Assembly (NCBI GenBank): GCA_036897095.1
Contig: JAYMSP010003253.1
Span: forward strand, 1-20,469
Source: Plantago elongata
Taxonomy: Eukaryota; Streptophyta; Magnoliopsida; Lamiales; Plantaginaceae
DNA length: 20,469 bases
Direction: 5' to 3'
The notes beneath the pieces were generated by a model, which saw nothing but the letters and a program-made list of their open reading frames with translations, was not told the origin of the DNA and ran no database searches. The position numbers and the translations under genes were made by a program. Positions 1-10,928 of this stretch are shown one piece after another. Each line of letters begins with the position of its first letter. The first letter of the stretch is position 1.

Positions 1-1109
1 CTGTCCGCTAGGAGGTAGGGAGGCCTGACCCGCGTGTGAGGTTGAGATGGACTCATTTGAAGATCATGGATTGGGTCTGGACCTTGATGGACCAATTTGC
101 CAGTCTTGCTGGAAGAGCGAATTTTGGCCATTACAATGAGATTTTTATAATAAAAAGTTCGTTACGTGACGCACAACTTTGCCAACAAGCTAGCTAGTTT
201 GAGAAGCTAATCAAGTTAGCTTGTTAAAAAAAAAAGCTACATAATCAGTTACCAACTAATTATACATCTACCTTTTCTATTATCAACTATCTTTTCAGCT
301 AGTTTTGTTAAAGAGGGCATAAGTGTGAAGTAGCTTCTATTTTGATAACATATGAAGTTGTGAGCCCAAAATGTCGTTTAGACTACGTTTTAAATTTCTT
401 GCCACTTATCTCTCACTAAACATAAGGTCTGTAAACGCTGGCTAAGAAAGTGTTGGTAACTTACTATGGAATTGACAGAAACTTTGACTTACATGGTAAT
501 GAACTTTTGATTGTCGTTTTTTCAAAAAGCGGTAAATGTGACTTTAACCATCAATTTATTGATTAAAACCTTCGATTGTCACTTAGGAATATCACTTTCA
601 TCTTCTCCATTATGGTCTTAGTAACAAAATGTCAAAAACTATACCCTATGATTTTTGTTTGGTGTATAGTGAAAAATTCAACGTGAAAATTTTGTAAAAC
701 TAAAACTAAACTCAATTCAAGTCGATATCGGTTTTAATCCATGATTTTAAGTGTGGCGAAACAACAAGCGACTCGCACGTTCATGACCAGGTACGTTCCG
801 GTGTTTGTGCGGTAAAAGGACATTGGAACCCTTGTTTCCATACGAAATTTACATCTTACACAGATCCAGGCACGAAATCTATTCTTCCCCAAATCTTGAT
901 CCAGCAGCTTACTGCTTACCTTTTCATGTTCTTCAAACTCTTGTTAATCACTCCTTTTTCTTTTACCTTCATGTGATTTCCACTTCTTGCCTTGTTCATA
1001 CATACACCCAGATCCCACTTTTTTTTCTCTTGAAAAAAATGACTTTTTTTGCATCGTCTCAATAGATATCTATCTCAACTCAACCACCTAAATTTCTTCT
1101 CTTCATACA
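1..1109. other. Upstream region of gene 1
   Basis: No convincing coding sequence. The 3' part (about 900-1109) is pyrimidine-rich and probably holds the promoter and 5' leader of the gene starting at 1110. No TATA box or transcription start can be assigned with confidence. A short upstream ORF of eight codons (1039-1065, ATG ACT ... CAA TAG) would lie in the leader if transcription starts before 1039. The sequence around 165-320 may be a decayed MITE and is listed separately. Confidence 0.5.
165..320. mobile_element. Possible decayed hAT-type MITE
   Basis: A stretch of about 150 bp has imperfectly matching inverted ends: TTTGCCAACAAGCTAGCT near the left, and the reverse complement of the right end (TTTAACAAAACTAGCT). 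Just inside the left end a second inverted pair is seen, AACAAGCTAGCT against AGTTAGCTTGTT. Size and AGCTAG-rich composition resemble small non-autonomous hAT elements common in dicots. No clear 8-bp target duplication is visible and the ends are approximate, so the call is tentative. Confidence 0.3.
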
Positions 1110-4100
1110 ATGGCCAAACTTGGATTCCTTCCTCGAATTCTTCTCTTCCTACTTGTTGTAAATACTTGTGCTGCTTTCTTTATTAGTCAACGGAAACTGA
1201 CTTCCACTAATCAAACCACTAACTTACAGGTAATCTCAATCTCCACTTCTTGATTTTCCTTTATGTTCAAACATTTATTACATAATCTTGTATTGTATTG
1301 TGTATTTGTATTTGTATTCATGGACTATGATCTCAGTTTCGGGATTTGTCTAAGTCCTGAAAAGTATCAGAATTCCATGTTTTCATCTTGGTCAGCTCAA
1401 ACCCAAGATAATTTACTATTTAATGCTCAGACTAAGGAAGATTCAGAGTCATGATTTTACTGTATTCATGTATTGTATAGGTTCCGCCTACTGCAAGCTT
1501 GGTTAATACATCGGATTCGAATCCTACAGATGCGGCAGTGAAGCCTAAGGAAGAGAATAATAAACAGTCTCCACTGCCAGATGAGAATAATAGTAATAAT
1601 GGCACCAAGACATTGGCAGGTGATACTAATGGTGGGGGGAAGAAAGACGACGGCAGTGTGAAGTCTACTGATTTAAAAAAACCTGCTGATAAAAATAATG
1701 GTACAGATGTTGCAGGGAAGAAAGACGACGACAACCATGTGAAGTCTAGTGATTTAAACAAACCTGCCGAAAAAAGGAATGGTACAGATGTTGCAGGGAA
1801 GAAAGACGACGACCAGGTGAAGTCTAGTGGTTCAAACCCACATCCTGATAATAAGAATGGTAACAAAGTTGATGAAGGAAAGCAGACTGAGGCCAATGCA
1901 ACCTCCAAGTCATCCAAAAGTAACAATGGCAGTTGTGAGGGATCGTTGATTAGTTGCAGGGATGGGAAGATGGTTGCCTGCATTGAGGCCTCAAAAGATG
2001 GTACGACATTTTGCAAGAATTTCATTGCAATGCTTAAATTTGCAAGGTCATAAGTTGATAAAGTGCGCTTCCATTGTTTGTTATTTTTGTTAGTGATCTT
2101 CCTGTATTGCTAACCTCTAGTGGTAATAGACTAATAGTAGTTACAGTATACGGCATTGTTTATAGAGGAAGTCTGGCAATCAACGGAGACACACTTTATG
2201 CTAAATGTCTCATTTGTTACTAACACAAGGGAGCTATGGATTAAGATCTTTGTGATAAGTAGTATTTATTTGGATGGGGAATCTAATTGAATTGGCATAT
2301 AGAGTTGTTTAGTGGTTTGGCTGCAAGTTTTGTTCCTATGTATCCCATTTAGTTCTAAAGTTTTACTTTTGTAGACATATAAAGCATTTCCTTCTGGTTT
2401 ATTGGAGTGTGAAAATAACCCTGCCTCATGTATGACCCGATGCCTAGTGAAGAAGAAGACTGACTTTGATTAATCTTCTGTGCTCCCAAAAATGTTTCAG
2501 ATTTTCAACTTTAACCAATGTTGGAGCTTGCATTTATTTACGTGAAACAAACCTGCTTCATTTGTGTTTATTCTAAATTTCTAATAGTATTTAAGTAAGA
2601 ATTTCCTGTGGAAAGGGTACTAGTTAGATGTAACTTCTAAGATCCATCTGTTTTGTTGTTAGGCTCCAATTAGGATTCACGCGTGCAAGGGTGCTGTGGA
2701 CTTTTATATTTTTATCTGACTCATTTTTGTAGACATGATTCTCTAATATCATCGATGTACTATATATTGGCAGGGTCAAAAGAACTGTTCCTCTTGGTGC
2801 TAAATGGAGGAGAAAATACTTTGAAAGTTCATGTCAATGTACCTGAAACATCTGGAAGTCCTCTTTTGGTTTTTGAAGTACCCAAACAAGAAACTAAGAG
2901 GGTAAGCGACTTCATCTTTTGCTGGTTTGCTTCTTTTTCTTTTTTTTGACAAATCATCATGATGTGTTCACTGGTTATTAAATGATAGAACTACCAAGCC
3001 CTTAGGGTTCGTAGCACCCCAGTTCCACTATTTTGAACTACTATATGCTCAACTAAATGTAACATTAAAAAGTATTGTATTTATCAAGGGTTAAAATTAA
3101 ATGCACAATACTGCCCTAAGTTATTGCAAATGTCCGCGAAACCCCCCGAGTTAATAAATTAGTACCAAACCCCGTTGAATTATTAAAAATGTGTGCGAAT
3201 CCCCCGAGTTAATAAATTAGTCCTTGAGATATGAAAAATGTGCATGAATCCCCCTTGAGTTAATAAATTAGTGCATGAGTTATGAAAAATGTGCATGAAA
3301 CCCATCTGTGTTATTAAAACATGTGCGTGAAACCCAGTTAGGCATTGTATTTTCACGGCATGTGAGGTACGCTTGTGTTAGGTGCGACCAGAAATGTTCT
3401 TTTATGTTTTCTTACTCCAAATTCATGTGACTAGGTGGACTCCAAATTCTTTGTTTGAGTTTATTATCATTCGACTTCACTTTTTTTCTTGTACGTGACT
3501 AATAATGAATTGATATATGTTGTTGATATGTAGTGACAAATTTTAATTTGTATTATCTAGGATTTTATTTATGTATCTCAGTGCTATATAGCCACTCGTG
3601 TGTGATCGATTTTTGTTGCTGATTTAACCAGGAAAAAAGTAGAGTTTTATTACATTTATAAAGCTCAAAAGTTATTTTGATACGAGTCCAACGACATACC
3701 ATATCATCATGTATATTTACTACTGAGTGTAAAAGGGTATTTAGTATTTGCACATATTTTTAATCACTGTGTTTTTTCTGCATTGATATGGTTTAAGAAA
3801 ACGTAAAATCATCTAGTCACACCTAATGAGAGTGTACCTCACACTTTAAAAATATCGGGTGGGAGGTTTGTGTCCTTTATTAGTAACTTGGGGTTTGGTA
3901 CTAATTCGTTAACTCGGGGGTTTCATGCATATTATTAATAACTCAGGGGTGTTATGCATTTAACCCGTATTTATCATGCAATGTTATGTCTCAGGTCTTA
4001 TACAGTTTCCGTGTTCACACTATGTTTGAATTCCTTCTAGATAGATGGCTTAGCAGTTTTGGTAATTGCTCTTTAATGTGGATAACAAATAAAAAAATAA

Positions 4101-5087
4101 GATACTTTGCCAAGATAGAGCTTAAAATAGTTGGATATAGCACCATAGAAGTACTTCGTTTTTATCATTGTTAAAGTTGGTCTGGATTCCTTGTAGATGA
4201 TTAAGAACTAGCACTTTGTTGTTCCTTCAATGTTCCTTTCTAAACAGGAAAATGGTTGTTCCTGAATGTGGATGGATAGGCAGGAAAAGTTGTGTCGGAG
4301 GGTTTTGCATTAATAAGACTCTACAGAGTACAAAACCTTGACAAATGATGGATATATTGAATGTGCTTTCTTAAGAAATGTAGCATACCATGAATATCCT
4401 GTAGTTTTCGACTTTCAATGTTCTTCTCATCTAGTTTGTCCTGTCACTTTTCATGCTCTTTGTAAGTACGTCGTTGCTGATTTTGCCATTTTGTTTCTGT
4501 TGTCAGTGAGACTGATATGAATGTGCCATCACTCCTGAATTCACACTTATCCTGCAACTTCATTGTAATTTGGTTTGTTGCAGACTCTATATTGTCTAAT
4601 ACTGCTCCATCTTTACGTGATTTATTTACAGATGCATATAGAGTCAAACAAATTGGGCAAAAGCACTGATCTTATAGTGAGTGCAGAAAATGCGAAGTGT
4701 AAGCTTCCCTTGGTTCATCCTGTTTCAGTGGACTATGTTATCAAACAGCTCTCTTTCTACTCAAGGCAGGTGACCCCAATCTATGGTGCATACACTTTGT
4801 TTGTTTTAGTTATTCTTTTCGGAGGGACATGGGCTTGTTGCAAGTTCAGGAAAAGGCGAAAACAGGATGGAATCCCATATCAAGAACTTGAAATGGGTTT
4901 GCCTGAATCCGCTTCTGCCGTGAATGTGGATGCAACAGATGGTTGGGATCATGATTGGGACGATGATTGGGATGAGGAGAATTCAGTAAGATCACCTGGA
5001 GGGCAACAAGTTAGGAATATATCTGCAGATGGCCTCACCTCTAGGTCTCCTAAGTTAGACGGATGGGAAAATGACTGGGATGATTAG
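1110..5087 (+). CDS. Single-pass membrane protein with Lys/Asp repeats and Trp-Asp tail (DUF7356-like)
   Basis: Four exons read in one frame: 1110-1229, 1481-2000, 2774-2901 and 4632-5087 (1224 nt, 407 residues). All junctions are GT-AG and phases agree (0, 1, 0). The ATG has A at -3 and G at +4. Residues 1-22 look like a signal peptide. Residues ~90-165 hold three Lys/Asp-rich repeats with NGT glycosylation sequons. Residues 192-279 form a compact domain with Cys192, 199, 207 and 279 and a GSKELFLLVLNGGENTLKV core, probably a small beta fold. One membrane helix spans ~307-326, followed by the basic stop-transfer FRKRRK. The cytosolic tail ends in GWDHDWDDDWDEE and GWENDWDD. From memory this matches a plant family without known function (DUF7356); the exact family name needs a profile search. 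I infer a type I membrane protein of the secretory system or plasma membrane. If intron 2 is retained, the frame stops at 2051-2053, before the membrane helix. An extra micro-exon in the 1.73-kb intron 3 cannot be excluded. Confidence 0.82.
1628..1858 (+). repeat. In-frame tandem repeats coding Lys/Asp-rich units
   Basis: Three consecutive in-frame units start at 1628, 1697 and 1778 (69, 81 and ~78 bp). They encode NGGGKKDDGSVKSTDLKKPA, NGTDVAGKKDDDNHVKSSDL and NGTDVAGKKDDDQVKSSGSN followed by short linkers. Units 2 and 3 share long nearly identical DNA, pointing to a recent duplication. Unit lengths are multiples of three, so copy-number change would keep the frame. The segment is likely disordered and glycosylated. 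Confidence 0.85.
3087..3966. mobile_element. Non-autonomous MULE-like terminal-inverted-repeat element in intron 3
   Basis: The 880-bp insert is flanked by a perfect 10-bp direct repeat, GTATTTATCA, at 3077-3086 and 3967-3976. Its ends are inverted: the left reads GGGTTAAAATTAAATGCACA and the reverse complement of the right reads GGGTTAAATGCATAACACCC. Matching continues inward (CCCCGAGTTAA..AATTAGTACC in both), and again further in: a GTGAGGTAC..TTAGGTG block at ~3361-3420 pairs with ~3790-3848. The left arm also carries extra tandem units. No transposase frame is present, so it is non-autonomous. Long TIRs and a 9-11 bp duplication fit Mutator-like elements; the superfamily is inferred. It lies in a spliced intron and should not alter the protein. 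Confidence 0.85.
3138..3340. repeat. Tandem subterminal repeats in left arm of the intron element
   Basis: Units beginning GAAACCCCC or GAATCCCCC followed by GAGTTAATAAATTAGT start at 3138, 3197 and 3246, with decayed copies at 3297 and 3329 (spacings 59, 49, 51 and 32 bp). The right arm has essentially one copy, so the left arm expanded after the arms diverged. Confidence 0.75.
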
Positions 5088-6698
5088 GGAAGCCAAGTTT
5101 TTGAGAGAGGACATGAGTAAAGAGCGTACAATGGCTTTATAAACTGAAAATCAGATGGCACGTGGTTATGGTAATATTTTGTCATTAGCCATTACCGGGA
5201 AATGTTATAGTTGCATCTTGATAAGAGCATTGTTGATAGGTGATTATTGTGTGAAAAATTTTGGAGATACAGAAAGAGAATATATTGGATACGATACGGG
5301 GTGGTAGCAGCTGATCAGGTTATACTTGTGTACCATTTTCTTTGTGAAATTATAAATGATATTGTAAAGTTTGTTAATTGCTTCCAGTACTAGTTTCTTT
5401 TACTCCCTTCACACTTTTTTTATCTGTAATTTCTTCACTTGAGGTATTTGAAGTTATAAGTAGGTTATACTCTTGGTTTGTGAATAATAGTTAGTAGGTA
5501 CTCCACTCTATAATCTTATGAGAATGCATGCTTGGCTTCAGTCTTGTCTTGTGTTTAAAATTTGAAGTACTCACTCATGGTAATGATTATATCCAAATTC
5601 CAAGTGAGGTGAGTAGAAAGAAAGATTATTGTTTTTGAAAACCACCAATTCAAATGAAACTGGTTAACTCATTCATTGTGTCCCTCCATCCATCCCATAA
5701 CATTTTGTTTGTGGAAACTCAGATTAGTTAATTAGTTACATTAAAACTTGTATCCGGCATTACGGGACATTTAAATTGGGACTAGGGGAAGCATTTTACA
5801 GTTTGTTTCCTTCAATTTACAATGCTAGTCTAGACTCTAGTAGGGACAACAATGAACATGCGGTTTGGCTTTTAAGAATAAAGATACTAGTAAGATATTC
5901 TGAGAAGTGATTACTAACTAGTTGTACTACTACTTCTTTTTCTTCTTTAGTTTTGAAATTGAAGAACAAATTAAAGTTAGTGCGACTCATCATATGACCA
6001 AATGGAGGCTGGAGCCAATCCAACATTATAACACATGAACGTGCTTACCTTTCTCTCATTATGTGACTCAAAGACAGACAGACACTCACTTGAAACATAA
6101 GCAACCAAATGCAAATTGAGTAGTTTTGACCCAAATTCTTCACGTCTAAGATTTATCACATCAGACACATCATTAATCATAATGAGTTTAACCCCAATAG
6201 ATTAATTTTAGTCCCTCGAAAGAAAAGCAATTCAACTACGTGCATTCACAACCGGGCAATCTATTACCTACTTCTTTCCAGAATTAATATTGTCATTATC
6301 AAGAACTTATCTTCCATTCTTCTAAGCATCAACATTCTGTGACGTGGAACGAATATCGTTAATCTCAAGACTCGGTTTTCCTTCATTATATGTGTTCCCT
6401 AGTCTTGACTATACAATGCATCTGAAAGTTAGCAGTAATGGAAATTTGGCTCATGGTGAACTGAAACTCACTAGTATGATTAAGAAACACAACTTCTACT
6501 TGTATAGTTCTACCATGTATACATCCTTAAAATCTCAAAAAAGGAAGTATCATAGAAGAACAACCTGGACAACTGAAGGATTGATTCACAGCCAAACTAT
6601 TATCACCTTCATCTCTTTTAAACAAACAAAAAAACAAACAAACAAACAAACTTGATCGGATTCACCTTCAACCAACTCGATCAAAAATTTAAAATCAT
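5088..6698. other. Convergent intergenic spacer and 3' UTRs
   Basis: Gene 1 ends at 5087 (+) and gene 2 ends at 6699 (-), so this 1.6 kb holds both 3' untranslated regions and no convincing gene. T-rich sequence with ATAAAT-like signals near 5349 is a plausible poly(A) region for gene 1. Short open frames here lack coding character. A (AAAC)n microsatellite lies close to the end of gene 2. Confidence 0.6.
6620..6651. repeat. (AAAC)n microsatellite
   Basis: An interrupted run of AAAC tetranucleotides, about eight units, lies ~50 bp downstream of the stop codon of the minus-strand receptor gene. It is read as (GTTT)n in the likely 3' UTR of that transcript. Confidence 0.9.
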
Positions 6699-9600
6699 TC
6701 ATTCTGATTCATCTCGACTCTGTACAGGAGACTGGATTAGTTCCAAAATCCTTATAACTTCTTCCATATCAGGCCGATTTGACGGCACCTGAGAGGCACA
6801 TATCAATCCAAGCTTCACCACTGGAATCGCCTCTTCAACAACAAAGTTACCCTTTAACCTTTCATCAATGCACTCCTCCACCCTTTCTTCATCCAATGCT
6901 GCCCTCACCGTGTCACACAGCACCACCACATCATCTTCCATGTACTCTACAGGTCTCTTCCCTGTAAGAATCTCAAGTGCTAAGATCCCGAATCCGTACA
7001 CATCGCATTTTTCAGTAATTTTCACTGTTTGGCATGCGAATTCAGGAGCCATGTACCCCAGTGCACTATGTATCTTGCTGCTCAGAACGTACCGATCTAA
7101 AGCCGGTAATAGCCTAGCCAGCCCAAAATCTCCAACCTTTGCATGACCATCAACATCTATCAGGATATTTGTGGACTTCATGTTGTAGTGAATAATGTTC
7201 ATCCGGTGCAGGTGAGCAAGACCTCTCGCTGTTCCTTGTATAATATTAAATCTCTGCCGCCATGTCAGACAGTTTTCATAATCGCTTTCGTGGAGATGTT
7301 TGTACAAACTCCCCCCAGGGACGTACTCGTTAATCAGAAGCTGTAATGATGGTGTCCAGTAAAAACCTTCGATTGTCACAAGATTATGGTGCCTCAACTT
7401 TCCGAGTGTCTTGACTTCCCTCTCGAAATCATCCTGACATTTGACCAAGCTCGTCGTGTTAAGCTTCTTGATAGCGATAGACCTACCGCCTTGTAGTTCA
7501 GTCTTGTAAACAGCACCAAAACCACCACGTCCAAGTTCACAGTTCTTATTGAGGAGAGCTTGAGCCCCAGTACCAAAATCAGCATCACCAGTGAACATAA
7601 CAAGTTTGCCATAGTTAGCTTCTGAATCCTGGGAAGGGCTATACTCGTCACCTCCCGAGAATGTAAAGGCAGCACTCCGGGCCATAGCAGTTCGAGCATG
7701 CATGTTCAGAATACAGACTGTAACCACTCCAAGTGCTATGAAGACAGCTGCACCAATGGCGACAAGAGAGGATATACTGAGAATAATTCTCTTGTGATGG
7801 AAATTTGTAGGAAGGGGACCATGATTTGAATCAGAAGAATTGGGATTTAAAACCAGTGGCTTGGGGTGGACAGCTGGACAGGAACGCTTGACAACGGAGC
7901 CGCATAATGATGGATTGCCCATGACAGACGAGGGAGGGATGCTGTCAAAGAATCCTCCAACAGGAAGTTCCCCTTGGAGATGATTGTAAGAGATATTAAA
8001 GGTGACAAGGCGGGATAGATTAGTCAGCTCCTTGGGTAGACTTCCTGACAAATTGTTGAGCGAGAGATCTACAAACTCTAGGTTGGATAAGCTTGTAATT
8101 GCATCAGGAACTGGACCAGTCAGGTTGTTTTGTGACAAATCCCTATATGAGAACACAACCAACATAACAGTTTAGAAACAGGTGATTGCTGAAAATTCGA
8201 AGACAAACTTTGTGCATATTTGCGAACTATTATACAACTAGCTTTTATGTAGCAAAATCACTAAAACTTCTGTTTGCAAAAACAGATTGTAGTCGCCCAT
8301 GAGTTAGAATTGTTGGAGTATTAATATATCTCTCTACAAGAATGCTATGCTAGAATCAGCTTCCATGAATTAGTACCATTCTGTCTACCAAATTCACTTA
8401 ACATAAGTAATAGTACTGCACTACTACTTGTTACTTGATTCTGCTTTCATTTAATGAATTGACACTGATCTGTGAAGTTTCTGCAAACAGGCACACAAGC
8501 TAAAGAGAAACTCTAAATAAAATGAATGTGAGTATGAGACAATGTGATGAAGAACTTACAAAGAGGTTAAGGACGAACAATTCCCAATGTCTTTTGTAAT
8601 GACTCCATTGAGAAAATTACTCTCCAATCTCAATGCCTGCAATGAAACTGCTCGTCCAATCTCAGCAGGAATGCTCCCAGTTAGCCAATTGTGACTCATA
8701 TCAAGAATGCAAGTGCTATTAAGTTCTCCAACAGTTACCGGAATCTCACCCCGTAGAGAATTCCTCGATACATTCAACACCACCAGCCTAGTAAAGTTCC
8801 CAATAGAGGATGAAACTTCACCGGATAACACATTGGACGACAAATCCAAAACGCGAAGGCTCTGATACGACAGGGCTAAAGGATCCTTAGGGAAACCAAT
8901 GGTTCCACCAAAAGAATTCGCAGAAACAGAGAAACTCTCCAAGGGCAAGTTAAAAGCCCAAGAAGGAAGATCACCAGAGAATAAGTTTCTACCAACATCA
9001 AGACCCTTAAGATTGACACAATTAGTAAGCGAATCCGGCAAGCTTCCTTCAAACCGATTACTCGAAATATTAACTAGCTTCAAGGACTTAACATCACCTA
9101 ATGAATTCGGTACCTTACCGGTAAAATTATTAACCGAAAGGTCTAAAAACTGGAGGCTTTTGAGGTCTCCTATCCACTCAGGCAAATCCCCAGTCATTGC
9201 ATTTCCACTGAGGTCCAAAAATCTACAGAGGCCAAGTTTCCTCATTGAAACTGGAAAGCCACCAGTGAGATAGTTTCCACCAAAATCAATACTTTCCAAC
9301 ATCAAACAGTTGCCAATGTTTTCCGGTAACCAACCCACAAAATTATTCTCCCTCAAACTAATCTCTCTGAGCTCATACAAACTCTCAACCCCTTTCGGAA
9401 TCTCACCGTACAACAAATTAAACGACAAATCAAGCGAACGAAGGGAGCTCAAAGACCACAAACCAGAGGGAAATGGACCAGATATCCAATTGGACGACAA
9501 GTTAACGCTCTGAAGATTCGAACACGAGGTCAATGATTCTGGAATTGAGCCTGTAAGATTGTTGTACGCGAGTGAAATGGAGGTTAACGACCAGCATTGG

Positions 9601-10028
9601 GCGAAAAGCTCTTGAGGTATGTCACCTGAGAAGGAGTTTCGACTGAGGTCGATCGATTTCAAGGTTGGGATTTGGGAAAGAGTGGGGGTTATGCTTCCAG
9701 TGAAGTTGTTTGATGAAAGTGAGAGTGTTGTGAGAGATTGGAGCTTGGTGAGTCCTCTTCCAAGGTGACCGGATAACGAGAAGTTGTCGAGGAGGAGCTC
9801 CGTGACCCGGTTTGTGAACGGATCGCATTTGACTCCGGTCCAGTTGCAGGCAGTGTCGTCTTCTTCGACCCATGATGCGAGTTTGGATTGTGGGTCTGTT
9901 AGCTCCGATTTGAAGACGATGAGTCCTAATACGTCGTCGTTGAATGCTGATGGGTCGAGTAGAGACTGAACAACTACGGTACATGCTAATGAAGATAAGA
10001 GAAATGAAAAAGATTTCAGAAGAAACAT
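6699..10028 (-). CDS. PXC2: LRR receptor-like pseudokinase, PXC2/CANAR type
   Basis: Two exons on the minus strand, 10028-8560 and 8142-6699, are joined across a 417-bp GT-AG intron that splits a Leu codon (SSLTSL|DLSQNN) inside LRR 18; 970 residues in total. Order: signal peptide (1-22), N-terminal LRR cap with NDDVLGLIVFKS and Cys61/Cys68, 20 plant-type LRRs (~75-560), C-terminal Cys pair (570, 578), membrane helix (~608-635), kinase-like domain (~690-960). The Gly loop GRGGFG (694-699), Lys715, DFG (828-830) and APE (855-857) are intact. The catalytic HRD is HYN (808-810), so the Asp proton acceptor is missing. Length and the motif VHPKPLVLNPNSS match Arabidopsis At5g01890 (PXC2, also CANAR), a catalytically inactive receptor reported to act with CAMEL on PIN auxin transporters during vascular canalization. 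Function here is inferred from that homology. The ATG at 10028 is chosen because a signal peptide follows at once; the frame stays open upstream to an ATG at 10337. Confidence 0.94.
8143..8559 (-). other. Intron of the LRR pseudokinase gene
   Basis: The donor reads TTT|GTAAGT (intron begins at 8559) and the acceptor CATATAG|GGATTTG (intron ends at 8143). Joining the exons restores the Leu codon and the LRR consensus LxxLDLSQNNLTG. The intron is AT-rich and holds nothing else recognisable. Confidence 0.92.
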
Positions 10029-10928
10029 TTTTTGTTTTTTGAAAAGGTACTGTTTAGCAGCAGCTATGTTGTTAGTTGATGCATGAGAATTGAATAGATG
10101 GAAGAAAACGAAAGAGGTAGGTCGTGAAAGACAGAACAGGAGGAACAGACGCGTCTGAGTTAGTATCTCACTAGCTGCGTCATTGCCCCAAGCGCAAAGA
10201 TTAAAAGACAGACGAAAACGAAATGTGGGAAGTGGTGAATTAATGAAGATGGGAGGAGTTTGGGTTGTGGTTGGAGAAATTAAGGTAAAGTGAGGAAAAA
10301 CGCCAAAGAGAAAGGTACTGAGAAGTGGCTTTCTCAACTGCGATGATACTAGTTACTGAAAAAAACCAAAGCAGAGGAAGGTGTTGGATTTAGTACTGGT
10401 TAGTTCAGTACTTGCAACAGTGTAGGTTTGTTTTGGTATTGTTATGGTGGGGTATTAAAGTGGTAAGGAATTGAATGGTAATAACAGTAATCATGTTGTA
10501 GAGTACTGGTAGTGGTGGTAGCAGTAGCAGTAGTAATAATAAGTTAAGTTGTTGTGTGTGCTTTTAATGCTCCATTGGTCTGCTTTGGTCCGGTCGTAAT
10601 GAGAACTTCCCTTTCCACTTTTCCACTTTTTCCAAACCAAATCAACACAACACTCCTGTCTTTTTCAGGACACTATCATTTCATCCCACCATATTCCTAC
10701 TTCCTTTACCAAATTACCCTCTCAATCTCACTCAACTCCATTTTCCACCCATACAAATTTTTTTTGAATCGTCACTCAAGCCCCGAACTTATTATTATTC
10801 TACATATTTTATGAATGGAACCGAAAATTTTAAAAATGCACTGAGTCTATTTTTGAATCAGGTTGATTCCAAAAAAAAAAAAATTTAGGCTTTATTACAT
10901 ATCTTTTATATGTTTGTTGTACAAAAAA
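10029..10928. other. 5' leader and promoter region of the LRR pseudokinase gene
   Basis: Upstream of the minus-strand start codon the first ~310 bp are CT-rich on the coding strand and remain open in frame, which suits a leader. No TATA box can be assigned. A trinucleotide repeat lies at 10503-10543. From about 10740 on the sequence becomes AT-rich and repeat-like. The plus-strand frame at 10554-10814 has no recognisable domain. Confidence 0.5.
10503..10543. repeat. Imperfect GGT/AGC/AGT trinucleotide repeat
   Basis: A short run of trinucleotides (GGTAGTGGTGG then AGCAGTAGCAGTAGTAATAAT) lies about 500 bp upstream of the receptor start codon. It is probably a polymorphic microsatellite in the promoter or leader. 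Confidence 0.8.

Noticed and set aside
805..1065. Plus-strand frame of 86 codons upstream of gene 1
   Set aside because: It has no domain, lies in pyrimidine-rich leader-like DNA, and has no splice-consistent continuation into exon 1.
1432..2025. Long minus-strand frame (197 codons) opposite exon 2 of gene 1
   Set aside because: It is a shadow of the repetitive Lys/Asp/Ser coding exon. The antisense protein is low-complexity, and the plus-strand reading has matching splice sites and a recognisable continuation.
7394..7699. Second minus-strand frame inside the receptor kinase exon
   Set aside because: Out-of-frame shadow of the kinase coding sequence.
8899..9969. Several plus-strand frames opposite the LRR exon
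   Set aside because: Antisense shadows of a repetitive LRR sequence; the sense strand gives a full-length family match.
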